Shown here piece by piece: positions 1 through 7,597 of a DNA stretch of 26,109 nt. How positions within the stretch are numbered: the stretch's first letter is position 1; every line of letters begins with the position of its first letter. The position numbers and the translations under genes were made by a program. Source of the stretch: SG8-39 sp032125995 (GTDB lineage: Bacteria > Pseudomonadota > Gammaproteobacteria > Burkholderiales > SG8-39); assembly GCA_032125995.1 (NCBI GenBank), contig JAQBBQ010000121.1, positions 1 through 26,109 of the forward strand, written 5' to 3'. Below the pieces are notes generated by a model that did not search any database, was not told where the DNA came from, and saw only the letters and a list, made by a program, of their open reading frames with translations.

Positions 1-300
1 GGGGGTGACGTCGTGCCCGAGCAGCTTCATCCAGCTCGACTGCCACAGGTGCATGTAGTCGAACATCATGCTGGTCGACTGCGACGCCAGCGTGAACGGA
101 TCGGCGAGCATCCGCGTGTACAGATCCATGAAGGCCTTGGCGATACCGAGCTCGTCGGACATCGGTGCGCTGACGCCGTTCGAGACGTGGCGTTGCGCGA
201 AATCGCCGAGGATCCGCGCCGAGCGCTCGGCGACCTCGCGGTAGACCTTGGCGAGCTCGACTTGGGTCTGCGTTGCGGGCGTGGACTGGGGCTCAGGCAC
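1..300 (-). CDS. phaC: Class I poly(3-hydroxyalkanoate) synthase, N-terminal part (runs off the window)
   Basis: This is the first 100 codons of a gene that continues beyond base 1. The start is a GTG (298-300 on the minus strand) preceded six bases upstream by a GAGGAGA Shine-Dalgarno sequence. The visible protein contains the helical N-terminal region of class I PHA synthases, with a stretch reading ADPFTLASQSTSMMFDYMHLW and then QSSWMKLLG, which resembles the family's 'DP..L...Q..L..DY..LW' segment. The catalytic Cys-Asp-His domain lies outside the window, so class and activity cannot be confirmed. PHA synthases polymerise 3-hydroxyacyl-CoA at the granule surface. An MBL hydrolase gene lies directly upstream on the same strand, 66 bases away. 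Recognition rests on the N-terminal domain only. Confidence 0.7.
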   Translation of the reverse strand, partial: MPEPQSTPATQTQVELAKVYREVAERSARILGDFAQRHVSNGVSAPMSDELGIAKAFMDLYTRMLADPFTLASQSTSMMFDYMHLWQSSWMKLLGHDVTP

Positions 301-366
301 GTTGTCTCCTCGTGGTCAGTGCCGACAGGCGGACAAACTCGCCGCTTGCCGGTCATCGGTCATCGG

Positions 367-1425
367 TCACGCGGCGGCGCGCGTCTGCACGCGGCGCGGC
401 GCGAAGCGCGCGACGCCATGCGCGTCGACCTCGCGCGCGACCTGGCCGCGGGCCTGAAGCGTGTGTAAATGCGCAATCGCTTCGCCCATCGCGAAGAAGA
501 TCTGGCTGTCGCCGAGCGGGCGCTTGAAGAGCAGCGGGAGCACGTCGACGGCGCTGCGCGGCGCCTCGGCGCAGGCCGCGAGCAGCTCGCCGAGACGCGC
601 CACATGATGCGCCTCGAGGCTTGCTACCCGGGTATGGGCGCCACGAAACGGCATGCCGTGCGACGGCAGCACGAGGGCGTCGGCATGCACCGTACGAAAC
701 CGTGCAATCGATTCGAGAAACAGTCCCAATGGATTGCCGCCCGGGTCGATCGGTCGTACCGCGACGTTGGTGGAGATCTTCGGTAGCAGCATGTCGCCCG
801 AGATCAGCACGTTCGCCGTCTCGCAGTACAGCGACGCGTGCTCCGGCGAATGCCCGTAGCCTGCGATCATGCGCCACGATTTACCGTCGATATCGATCTG
901 CGCACCGTCGACGATTCGCCGGTGCGAATCGGGGAATTCCGGCACCAGTTTGCGGAACAGGTCGCCGCGCTTCGAGAGCGCGATCACGCGCGCCTCGTCG
1001 AGGCCGTTGGACCGGTAGAGCGCCGACGCCGCGTCAACGGTATAGCTCGCGACACTGGCGTGCACCGCGTGCACGGTCAGGAATTCGCCGCGCGTCATCC
1101 ACAGCGGTACGCCGAAACGCTCGCAGAGCCAGGCCGCATTGCCCGCGTGGTCCGGGTGATAGTGCGTGACCAGGACGCGCCGCACCGGCCGGCCCTTCAG
1201 CACCGTGGCAAACAGCTGCTCCCACAGCCCACGCGTCGCCTGGCTGGCGATCCCGGTATCGACGATCGTCCAGCCCCCGGCATCTTCGAGCAGCCACAGG
1301 TTGATGTGGTCGAGCTCGAACGGCAACGGCATGCGCAGCCAATGCACGCCGGGCGCGACCTCGAGCACGGTGCCGGGCTCGGGCGCCGCGGCGTAGGGAT
1401 ACTCGAGATCGAGGGGTTTGGCCAC
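367..1425 (-). CDS. MBL-fold metallo-hydrolase (glyoxalase II/LACTB2-like), 352 aa
   Basis: The product is a metallo-beta-lactamase-fold hydrolase. The metal-binding motif THYHPDH is at about residues 87-93 (H88, H90, D92, H93). A later GYGHSPEH segment, an SGDMLLP segment supplying the bridging Asp, and a PSHG motif complete the expected ligand set. The C-terminal 80 residues resemble the winged-helix extension of LACTB2-like members. I chose the GTG at 1425 because homology to the fold begins about 20 residues later; it has no clear Shine-Dalgarno sequence. An in-frame ATG at 1521 would add 32 unconvincing residues and would nearly meet the divergent liuR gene. The open frame extends much further upstream only because of high GC. 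It is divergent from liuR and probably co-transcribed with phaC. The substrate is unknown, with a thioester or lactone possible. Confidence 0.85.
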   Translation of the reverse strand: MAKPLDLEYPYAAAPEPGTVLEVAPGVHWLRMPLPFELDHINLWLLEDAGGWTIVDTGIASQATRGLWEQLFATVLKGRPVRRVLVTHYHPDHAGNAAWLCERFGVPLWMTRGEFLTVHAVHASVASYTVDAASALYRSNGLDEARVIALSKRGDLFRKLVPEFPDSHRRIVDGAQIDIDGKSWRMIAGYGHSPEHASLYCETANVLISGDMLLPKISTNVAVRPIDPGGNPLGLFLESIARFRTVHADALVLPSHGMPFRGAHTRVASLEAHHVARLGELLAACAEAPRSAVDVLPLLFKRPLGDSQIFFAMGEAIAHLHTLQARGQVAREVDAHGVARFAPRRVQTRAAA

Positions 1426-1527
1426 AGGGGGATGGGCTAGAATCCGCGCTCCTCTGCGCGCAGTTGCGCGCGGCAGCACGGGGCGGCAGATTATCGCCGC
1501 ATCGCAGCATCCGGGCAACATCGACCC
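1426..1527. promoter_or_regulatory. Divergent promoter region between the MBL hydrolase and liuR
   Basis: This is 102 bases between divergent start codons. On the plus strand a TAGAAT hexamer at 1438-1443 is a plausible -10 element for liuR, but no good -35 box sits at the right distance. A GC-rich palindrome (CTGCGCGCAG) follows. No copy of the palindrome found downstream of liuR is visible here, so autoregulation is not supported at this spot. Confidence 0.3.
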
Positions 1528-1935
1528 ATGGCGTCTCGACCCCGAGTGAGCAGCGGCGACAAGGATCGCGCCGAGTATTCCATCGGCGACTTGGCGCGTG
1601 AGTTCGACGTCACGCCGCGCGCGATCCGCTTTTACGAGGACCAGGGACTGCTCGCGCCGCGGCGCGACGGCCAGCGGCGCATTTACGCCCAGCGCGAGCG
1701 CACGCGCCTCAAGCTGACGCTGCGCGGCAAGCGGCTCGGTCTGTCGCTGTCCGAGATCCGGGAGCTCATCGACATGTACGAACCGGGCCGCGATGAACGG
1801 CCGCAGCTCGAGCGCTTCCTCGCGGCGCTCGGGGCCCACAAGACAGCCCTCGAGCAGCAGCGCACCGATATCGAAGCGCAGCTGTCGGAGATCGCCGCCT
1901 TCGAAAAGCGGGTGCGCAAGCGCTTGACTAAATGA
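1528..1935 (+). CDS. liuR: MerR-family transcriptional regulator LiuR
   Basis: This 135-residue protein has a MerR-type winged helix-turn-helix from about residue 17 (YSIGDLAREFDVTPRAIRFY, then EDQGLLAPRR), followed by a dimerisation coiled coil (about 85-130) rich in Glu, Arg and Leu. The region RLKLTLRGKRLGLSLSEI is typical of the LiuR/IcaR-like MerR group that controls leucine and isovalerate degradation in proteobacteria. No metal-binding cysteines are present, in line with an acyl-CoA or similar organic effector. It lies immediately upstream of isovaleryl-CoA dehydrogenase, and a strong palindrome occupies the gap between the two genes. Family knowledge says LiuR represses liu genes until a pathway intermediate accumulates; the ligand cannot be read from the sequence. 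Confidence 0.9.
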   Translation: MASRPRVSSGDKDRAEYSIGDLAREFDVTPRAIRFYEDQGLLAPRRDGQRRIYAQRERTRLKLTLRGKRLGLSLSEIRELIDMYEPGRDERPQLERFLAALGAHKTALEQQRTDIEAQLSEIAAFEKRVRKRLTK

Positions 1936-1937
1936 CG

Positions 1938-1959
1938 TTGACGTTGACGTAAACGTCAA
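1938..1959. promoter_or_regulatory. Probable LiuR operator, 22-bp near-perfect palindrome
   Basis: Arms TTGACGT and ACGTCAA flank a central ACGT with two-base spacers (TG and AA). Only one base pair (positions 9 and 14 of 22) breaks the symmetry. An extra TGACGT precedes it, so half-sites are repeated. The site lies between liuR and liuA, ending 67 bases before the liuA ATG. TTGACG at 1938-1943 followed after 17 bases by TAGCCT (1961-1966) could be a weak promoter with the palindrome in its spacer, which is where MerR proteins usually bind. The symmetry is seen directly; assignment to LiuR is inferred from position. Confidence 0.75.
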
Positions 1960-2026
1960 GTAGCCTGACCCTGCCCCCAGCCCCCCAGCTGTTTGCGCCG
2001 ACGCGCCGTCCGTCCCCGAGGTGACC

Positions 2027-3190
2027 ATGGAAACCCCGTTTTTACGCTTCGAGCACGGCGAAACGATCGACATGCTGCGCGCCTCGGTGCGCGACTTCGC
2101 GGTCAAGGAAATCGAACCTCGCGCGGCCGAGATCGATCGATCGAATGCGTTTCCGGCGGACCTGTGGCCCAAGCTCGGCGCGCTCGGGCTGCTCGGTATC
2201 ACCACCGAGGAGGAATACGGCGGTGTCGCGCTCGGCTACCTCGCGCACATCATCGCGGTCGAGGAGATCAGCCGCGCTTCGGCCTCGGTCGGGCTGTCCT
2301 ATGGCGCGCACTCGAACCTGTGCGTGAACCAGATCCGCCGCAACGGCAGCGCGGCGCAGCGCAAACAGTATCTGCCGAAGCTCGTCAGCGGCGAGCACGT
2401 CGGCGCGCTCGCAATGAGCGAGCCCGGCGCAGGCTCGGACGTCGTCAGCATGCGCCTGCGCGCTGAACTGCGCGGCGACCGCTATGTCCTCAACGGCAAC
2501 AAGATGTGGATTACCAACGGTCCGGACGCCAACGTGCTCGTGGTCTACGCCAAGACCGACGCCAATGCGGGCCCGCGTGGGATCACTGCTTTTCTGATCG
2601 AGAAAGGCATGAAGGGATTCTCGACCGCGCAGAAGCTCGACAAGCTCGGCATGCGCGGCTCGAACACCTGCGAGCTCGTCTTCCGCGACTGCGAAGTGCC
2701 CGTCGAGAACGTGCTCGGCGAGCAGGGGCGCGGGGTCAACGTGCTGATGAGCGGGCTCGATTACGAGCGCGCAGTGCTCGCCGGAGGGCCCCTGGGCATC
2801 ATGGCGGCCTGCCTCGATCAGGTGGTGCCCTACGTGCACGAGCGCAAGCAGTTCGGCCAGCCGATTGGTGAATTCCAGCTCATGCAGGGCAAGCTCGCGG
2901 ACATGTACGTCACCTTTTCGGCGTGCCGCGCGTACGTCTATTCAGTCGGCCAGGCGCTCGATCGCGGCGAGACGACGCGTAAGGACGCGGCCGGCGCGAT
3001 CCTCTACGCGGCCGAGAAGGCGACCTGGTTGGCCGGCGAGGCGATCCAGGCCTTCGGCGGCATGGGCTACATCAATGAGACGCCGACCGGGCGGCTGTGG
3101 CGCGATGCGAAGCTCTACGAGATCGGCGCCGGCACCTCGGAAATCCGCCGCTGGCTGATCGGACGCGAACTGTTCGAGGAGACTGCATGA
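2027..3190 (+). CDS. liuA: Isovaleryl-CoA dehydrogenase
   Basis: FAD-dependent acyl-CoA dehydrogenase of 387 residues, converting isovaleryl-CoA to 3-methylcrotonyl-CoA in leucine catabolism with electrons passing to ETF. It has the N-terminal helical domain, the SEPGAGSD segment (131-138) and the WITNG segment of the middle domain. The motif SGLDYERAVLAGGPLG places the catalytic base at Glu247 in helix G. This is the isovaleryl-CoA dehydrogenase position rather than the C-terminal Glu of short-chain enzymes; the C-terminal site reads YEIGAGTSEIRR with Gly there. The ATG at 2027 has GAGGTG just upstream; a GTG two codons earlier is less likely. The stop codon overlaps the carbonic anhydrase start (ATGA). 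The upstream palindrome suggests LiuR control. Confidence 0.95.
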   Translation: METPFLRFEHGETIDMLRASVRDFAVKEIEPRAAEIDRSNAFPADLWPKLGALGLLGITTEEEYGGVALGYLAHIIAVEEISRASASVGLSYGAHSNLCVNQIRRNGSAAQRKQYLPKLVSGEHVGALAMSEPGAGSDVVSMRLRAELRGDRYVLNGNKMWITNGPDANVLVVYAKTDANAGPRGITAFLIEKGMKGFSTAQKLDKLGMRGSNTCELVFRDCEVPVENVLGEQGRGVNVLMSGLDYERAVLAGGPLGIMAACLDQVVPYVHERKQFGQPIGEFQLMQGKLADMYVTFSACRAYVYSVGQALDRGETTRKDAAGAILYAAEKATWLAGEAIQAFGGMGYINETPTGRLWRDAKLYEIGAGTSEIRRWLIGRELFEETA

Positions 3191-3789
3191 AGCAGCTGCC
3201 ACAGCTATTCGCCAGCAACCGGGAGTGGGTTGAGCGGACGAAGCAGGCGGATCCACTGTTCTTTCGCAAGCTTGTCGAGCAGCAATCGCCGCAGTACCTG
3301 TGGATCGGATGCTCGGACAGTCGTGTTCCGGCGAATACCATCGTCGGTCTGCTGCCGGGGGAACTCTTCGTTCACCGCAACATCGGTAATGTCGTGGTTC
3401 ATACCGATCTCAATTGCCTTTCGGTCGTGCAGTTCGCGGTAGATGTGCTGAAGGTACGTCACATCATCGTCTGCGGACACTACGGCTGCAGCGCAGTACG
3501 CGCCGCGATGTATGACGAGCGGACGGGGTTGAGCGAGAATTGGCTGCGTCATATCCAGGACGCGCGCGACCGGCATGCCGCGCGCATTGCCGACGAAGTC
3601 GATGCGGGACGGCGCTACGACCTCGTCTGCGAGTTGAACGTCATCGAGCAGGCTACCAATGTCTGCCGGACGAGCATCGTCAAGGACGCCTGGGAGCGAA
3701 ATCAGCCGCTGTCCGTGCACGGCTGGATCTACGGCATCGAGGATGGCTTACTGCGCGATCTCGACGTCACCGTGAGCGGCCCGGAGTGA
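3187..3789 (+). CDS. can: Beta-class carbonic anhydrase
   Basis: The product is a 200-residue beta-carbonic anhydrase interconverting CO2 and bicarbonate in the cytoplasm. Zinc ligands are clear: Cys42 and Asp44 in CSDSR (with Arg46 as the usual Asp partner), and His98 and Cys101 in CGHYGC. Length matches the Can/CynT family. The start overlaps the liuA stop by ATGA, so translation is coupled to isovaleryl-CoA dehydrogenase. Methylcrotonyl-CoA carboxylase, encoded downstream, consumes bicarbonate. The context therefore suggests that this copy supplies HCO3- to the leucine pathway, which is inference from gene order. Confidence 0.95.
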   Translation: MKQLPQLFASNREWVERTKQADPLFFRKLVEQQSPQYLWIGCSDSRVPANTIVGLLPGELFVHRNIGNVVVHTDLNCLSVVQFAVDVLKVRHIIVCGHYGCSAVRAAMYDERTGLSENWLRHIQDARDRHAARIADEVDAGRRYDLVCELNVIEQATNVCRTSIVKDAWERNQPLSVHGWIYGIEDGLLRDLDVTVSGPE

Positions 3790-3953
3790 ACGCGCGCACG
3801 AAAGCCGGCCCCCGGGCGATTCGGTCGTTGCACCGCATCGCCGCTTGTACGAGGATTTGGTCTCCAACCGCCGCAGAGGCATGTCTTCCGGGCACCGCTT
3901 GCGTCGGCGGATGGGCTGTCCATTCAGTACTGCGCTGACCGAAGGAGCACGCT

Positions 3954-5138
3954 ATGCAATCCGATCCCATCGTCATCGTTTCCGCCGCCCGCACGCCGAT
4001 GGGTGGCTTTCAGGGCGAGCTGAAAAGCTTCAGCGCGCCCGAACTCGGTGCGGCGGCAATCCGCGCCGCGCTCGAACGCGCGAAGATCGAGCCCGAGGCA
4101 GTTCAGGAAGTCATCATGGGCTGCGTGCTGCCCGCCGGGCAGGGGCAGGCGCCGGCGCGCCAGGCGAGCCTCGGCGCCGGCCTGCCGCTCGCGGCGGGTT
4201 GCACGACGATCAACAAGATGTGCGGCTCGGGCATGAAGGCGGCGATGCTTGCGCACGATCTGCTCAGCGCCGGTAGCATGGACGTGATCGTCGCCGGCGG
4301 GATGGAATCGATGACCAACGCGCCCTATCTCATGCCAAAGGCGCGCACCGGTTATCGCATGGGGCACGCGCAGGTGCTCGACCATATGTTCACCGACGGC
4401 CTCGAGGACGCCTATGACAAGGGGCGTCTGATGGGGAGCTTCGCCGAGGACTGCGCGCAGAAATACGCGTTCACCCGCGAGGCGCAGGATGCTTTTGCGA
4501 TCACCTCGCTCAAGCGCGCGCAGCAGGCCAACACCGAAGGCTGGTTCGCCTGGGAAACCACGCCGATCGCGATCAAGGCAGGCAAGGACGAGAAATTCAT
4601 CGAGATGGACGAGCAGCCCTTCAAGGCCAACTTCGACAAGATTCCGACGCTGCGCCCCGCGTTCCGCAAGGACGGCACGGTGACTGCGGCGAATTCGAGC
4701 TCGATCTCGGACGGCGCGGCCGCCTTGGTGATGATGCGGCGCTCGACCGCCGAACGCCGCGGCCTCGCGCCGCTCGCGACGCTCGTCGGCCACGCGACGC
4801 ACGCGCAGGAACCCGGCTGGTTCACCACCGCGCCGGTGGCCGCGATGCAGACGCTCTTCGCGCGCACCGGTTGGAGCACGCGCGACGTCGACCTCTACGA
4901 AATCAATGAAGCTTTCGCGGTCGTCACCATGGCCGCCATGCAGGAGCACAAGCTGGCGCACGAAAAGGTGAACATCCACGGCGGTGCCTGCGCGCTCGGT
5001 CATCCGATCGGCGCATCCGGCGCGCGCATCATGGTGACGCTGCTCGGCGCGCTGCGCCGCACCGGCGGCAAGCGCGGCGTGGCGAGCCTGTGTATCGGCG
5101 GCGGCGAGGCGACCGCGGTCGCGCTCGAGCTCTGCTAG
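3954..5138 (+). CDS. Acetyl-CoA C-acetyltransferase (thiolase)
   Basis: A 394-residue type II thiolase. The acylated Cys90 lies in NKMCGSGMKA, and the C-terminal His350 (GHPIGASG) and Cys380 (SLCIGGGE) complete the active site. The protein is close to AtoB/PhaA-type acetoacetyl-CoA thiolases, reversibly converting acetoacetyl-CoA plus CoA to two acetyl-CoA. The start ATG has AAGGAG eight bases upstream. A 164-base gap (3790-3953) separates it from the carbonic anhydrase gene; I see no convincing promoter, palindrome or terminator there. In leucine degradation acetoacetate is an end product, so thiolysis after CoA activation fits; a biosynthetic role toward PHA is an alternative. Confidence 0.92.
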   Translation: MQSDPIVIVSAARTPMGGFQGELKSFSAPELGAAAIRAALERAKIEPEAVQEVIMGCVLPAGQGQAPARQASLGAGLPLAAGCTTINKMCGSGMKAAMLAHDLLSAGSMDVIVAGGMESMTNAPYLMPKARTGYRMGHAQVLDHMFTDGLEDAYDKGRLMGSFAEDCAQKYAFTREAQDAFAITSLKRAQQANTEGWFAWETTPIAIKAGKDEKFIEMDEQPFKANFDKIPTLRPAFRKDGTVTAANSSSISDGAAALVMMRRSTAERRGLAPLATLVGHATHAQEPGWFTTAPVAAMQTLFARTGWSTRDVDLYEINEAFAVVTMAAMQEHKLAHEKVNIHGGACALGHPIGASGARIMVTLLGALRRTGGKRGVASLCIGGGEATAVALELC

Positions 5139-5144
5139 GCGCGG

Positions 5145-5819
5145 ATGCCGCTCGCGCTCATCATCGGCGCATCGCGTGGACTCGGGCTCGAGTTGGTGCG
5201 CCAGTACCGTACCGATGGCTGGGACGTCCTCGCCACAGTGCGCGACGCTAAGGGCCTCGAGCGCCTGCGCGCGCTCGGCGCCGAGGCATTGACGCTCGAC
5301 GTCACCGCGGCGGATGCGGGCACGCAGCTCGAAGCTGCGCTCGGTGCGCGCGCGGTCGCGGTCGCGATCCTAAGCGCCGGCATCTATGGCCCGCGCACGC
5401 AAGCGCTCGAGCCACCGGAAGAGACCGTCTTCGCCGAAGTGATGCGCACCAATGTGCTGCCCGCAATGCGGATCGCACCGCAGCTGCTCGCAGCGCTTGA
5501 ACGCGGACGCGGAAAATTCGCCGTCCTGTCCTCGCGCATGGGCTCAATCGGCACGCGCAGCGGCACGTTCGGCTGGCTTTACCGCGCGAGCAAGGCGGCG
5601 CTCAATTCGGTGCTGAAGGATATATCGCTCGTCGCGGGCGCGCGTGGCATCGCCTGCGTCGCCTTCCATCCCGGTTGGGTGCGCACCGACATGGGCGGCG
5701 CGGGCGCCGACATCGACGTCAAGACGAGCGTGGACGGTATTCGCCAAACGCTGGCGGGGCTCGACGCGTCGGGCAACGGCAGCTTCCGCAGCTACGACGG
5801 CAGCGAGATTCCCTGGTAA
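5145..5819 (+). CDS. SDR-family oxidoreductase (C-factor-like)
   Basis: A 224-residue short-chain dehydrogenase/reductase. The nucleotide-binding motif GASRGLG (8-14) is near the N-terminus, and the catalytic set is Ser130, Tyr146 and Lys150 (YRASK). An SAGIYG segment (77-82) replaces the usual NNAG. TVRD at 31-34, after the second beta strand, is compatible with NADP(H). The protein is shorter than FabG/PhaB enzymes and resembles the CsgA/C-factor SDR subgroup. The start lies six bases after the thiolase stop, with a weak GGCGCGG upstream. The substrate is unknown; a keto or hydroxy acyl intermediate would fit its neighbours. Confidence 0.85.
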   Translation: MPLALIIGASRGLGLELVRQYRTDGWDVLATVRDAKGLERLRALGAEALTLDVTAADAGTQLEAALGARAVAVAILSAGIYGPRTQALEPPEETVFAEVMRTNVLPAMRIAPQLLAALERGRGKFAVLSSRMGSIGTRSGTFGWLYRASKAALNSVLKDISLVAGARGIACVAFHPGWVRTDMGGAGADIDVKTSVDGIRQTLAGLDASGNGSFRSYDGSEIPW

Positions 5820-5829
5820 AGGACGCACC

Positions 5830-6966
5830 ATGCTGATGCAAAGCCATCACGAAATGCTGCGCGAATCGGTGCGTGCATTTGCGCGTGCCGAGCTTGCGCC
5901 GCGCGCCGCGCAGTGGGACCGCGACAGCAGCTTCCCGCGCGAACAGCTGAAGGCACTCGCAGGCATGGGCCTGTTTGGCGTCGCGATTGCCGACGAATGG
6001 GGCGGTGCAGGCATGGATGCGACTGCACTCGCAATTGCCTGCGAAGAGGTTTCGGCAGGCGACGGTGCGACGGGGACGATTATTGCGGTCAACAACCTCG
6101 TCGCGAGGATTCTGCACGGCTACGGCGACGCGGCGCAAAAGGCGCGCTGGCTGAGGCCCGTCGCGCGCGGCGAGATGTTGGGCGCCTTCGCACTCACCGA
6201 GCCGCACACCGGATCCGACGCGTCCGCCATCACGACCCGCGCCGAGTTGAAGGGCGATGCCTATGTCCTCAATGGCGTAAAGCAGTTCATCACTTCTGGC
6301 AAGACCGCCGACATCGCAATCGTTTTCGCGGTGACCGACCGCGCGGCGGGCAAAAAGGGCATCAGCGCCTTCGTCGTACCCACCAAGACCCCCGGCTGGA
6401 TCGTTTCGCGCATCGAGGAAAAGGCCGGCCAGCACGCCTCCGACACAGCGCAGATCCTGCTCGAAAACTGCCGCATCCCGTTGGCTCATCGGCTCGCCGA
6501 AGAAGGCACCGGTTATCGCATTGCGCTCGCCAACCTGGAGTCGGGCCGCATCAACATTGCCGCGCAGGCGGTGGGCATGGCGCGCGCCGCGCTCGAGGCG
6601 GCGCTCGCCTATGCCCGAGAACGCAAGACCTTCGGTCAAACACTGATCGAGCATCAAGCGGTGAGTTTCCGTCTCGCGGACATGGCAACGAGCATCGAAG
6701 CAGCGCGCCAACTCTACCTGCATGCCGCTGCGCTGAGCGACGCCGGCAAGCCCTGCCTGAAGGAAGCGTCGATGGCGAAGCTCTTCGCCTCTGAAATGGC
6801 CGAGAAGGTCTGCTCGGACGCGATGCAGATCCACGGCGGCTACGGCTACGTTGCCGATTTCCCGGTCGAGCGCATCTGGCGCGATGTTCGCGTCTGCAAG
6901 ATTTACGAGGGCGCGAGCGACATTCAGCGCATGCTGATCGGCCGCTCGCTCGCCGGCGACGCCTGA
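5830..6966 (+). CDS. Acyl-CoA dehydrogenase (short/branched-chain type)
   Basis: The second acyl-CoA dehydrogenase of the cluster, 378 residues. Domain signatures include TEPHTGSDAS in the FAD/substrate region, VKQFITSG in the middle beta domain, and QIHGGYGY near the C-terminus. Unlike LiuA, the catalytic Glu is at the C-terminal position (Glu360 in YEGASDIQR), as in short/medium/isobutyryl-type enzymes. The open frame starts further upstream inside the SDR gene, but the ATG at 5830 has AAAGGA before it and matches the family N-terminus. It could oxidise another branched acyl-CoA, such as isobutyryl- or 2-methylbutyryl-CoA, or a saturated chain; specificity cannot be assigned from sequence alone. 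Confidence 0.92.
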   Translation: MLMQSHHEMLRESVRAFARAELAPRAAQWDRDSSFPREQLKALAGMGLFGVAIADEWGGAGMDATALAIACEEVSAGDGATGTIIAVNNLVARILHGYGDAAQKARWLRPVARGEMLGAFALTEPHTGSDASAITTRAELKGDAYVLNGVKQFITSGKTADIAIVFAVTDRAAGKKGISAFVVPTKTPGWIVSRIEEKAGQHASDTAQILLENCRIPLAHRLAEEGTGYRIALANLESGRINIAAQAVGMARAALEAALAYARERKTFGQTLIEHQAVSFRLADMATSIEAARQLYLHAAALSDAGKPCLKEASMAKLFASEMAEKVCSDAMQIHGGYGYVADFPVERIWRDVRVCKIYEGASDIQRMLIGRSLAGDA

Positions 6967-6994
6967 GGCGTCGAGGCATTCAACGGAGGACGGC

Positions 6995-7597
6995 ATGGCG
7001 CAGGCGATCGACTTCTACTTCGATTTCTCATCCCCGTACGGCTACCTCGCCTCGCAGCGGATCGAGGCGCTCGCGGCAAAACACGGGCGCACGGTGAACT
7101 GGTGCCCGATCCTGCTTGGCGCGATCTTCAAGATCACCGGCGGCGCGCCGATTCCGCAACTCCCACTCAAGGGCGAGTACGGCATGCGCGACTTCGTGCG
7201 CTCGGCGAAGTTCCACGCGATACCGTTCAAGTATCCGAGCAACTTCCCGATTTCGGGCGTATCACCGGCACGCGCGGTGGTCTGGCTGAAAAGCAAGGAC
7301 CCCGCGAAAGTCGGTGCGCTGACCAAGGCCCTGTACACGGCGTTCTTCGTCGATGACGTCAATATCTCAGATGCGGAAAACGTCATCAAGGTCGCGGCGT
7401 CGATCGGCTGCAACGCGGACGAAGTGCGCGCCGCGATCAACGATCAGGCGGTCAAGGACAAGACCAAGCTTGAAGTCGATGCGGCGATCGCGAAGGGCGT
7501 GTTCGGCTCGCCCTACATGGTCGTCGACGGCGAACCGTTCTGGGGCATGGATCGGTTGGACCAAATGGAAAAGTGGCTCGCGACGGGAGGATGGTGA
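6995..7597 (+). CDS. 2-hydroxychromene-2-carboxylate isomerase/DsbA-like (kappa-GST type), copy 1
   Basis: A 200-residue thioredoxin-fold protein of the HCCA isomerase/kappa-GST family. The motif FDFSSPYGYLA (9-19) carries the family's active-site Ser followed by Pro, where thioredoxins have CxxC; there is no redox CxxC pair. The segment GVFGSPYMVVDGEPFWGMDRL holds the cis-Pro loop that forms the glutathione site. GGAGG stands upstream of the ATG. Its stop overlaps the rhodanese start (TGATG), indicating coupled translation. HCCA isomerase acts in naphthalene degradation, but no aromatic ring-cleavage genes are nearby. A glutathione-dependent isomerase or transferase acting on an acyl or enone intermediate is a better general guess. 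Confidence 0.85.
   Translation: MAQAIDFYFDFSSPYGYLASQRIEALAAKHGRTVNWCPILLGAIFKITGGAPIPQLPLKGEYGMRDFVRSAKFHAIPFKYPSNFPISGVSPARAVVWLKSKDPAKVGALTKALYTAFFVDDVNISDAENVIKVAASIGCNADEVRAAINDQAVKDKTKLEVDAAIAKGVFGSPYMVVDGEPFWGMDRLDQMEKWLATGGW

Noticed and set aside
1426..2205. N-terminal extension of the first MBL hydrolase frame to 612 residues
   Set aside because: The extension runs antisense through liuR and into liuA and shows no homology; the fold begins after the GTG at 1425.
5719..6996. A 425-codon open frame on the minus strand opposite the second acyl-CoA dehydrogenase
   Set aside because: Antisense shadow; the plus-strand gene has all family motifs and proper start signals.
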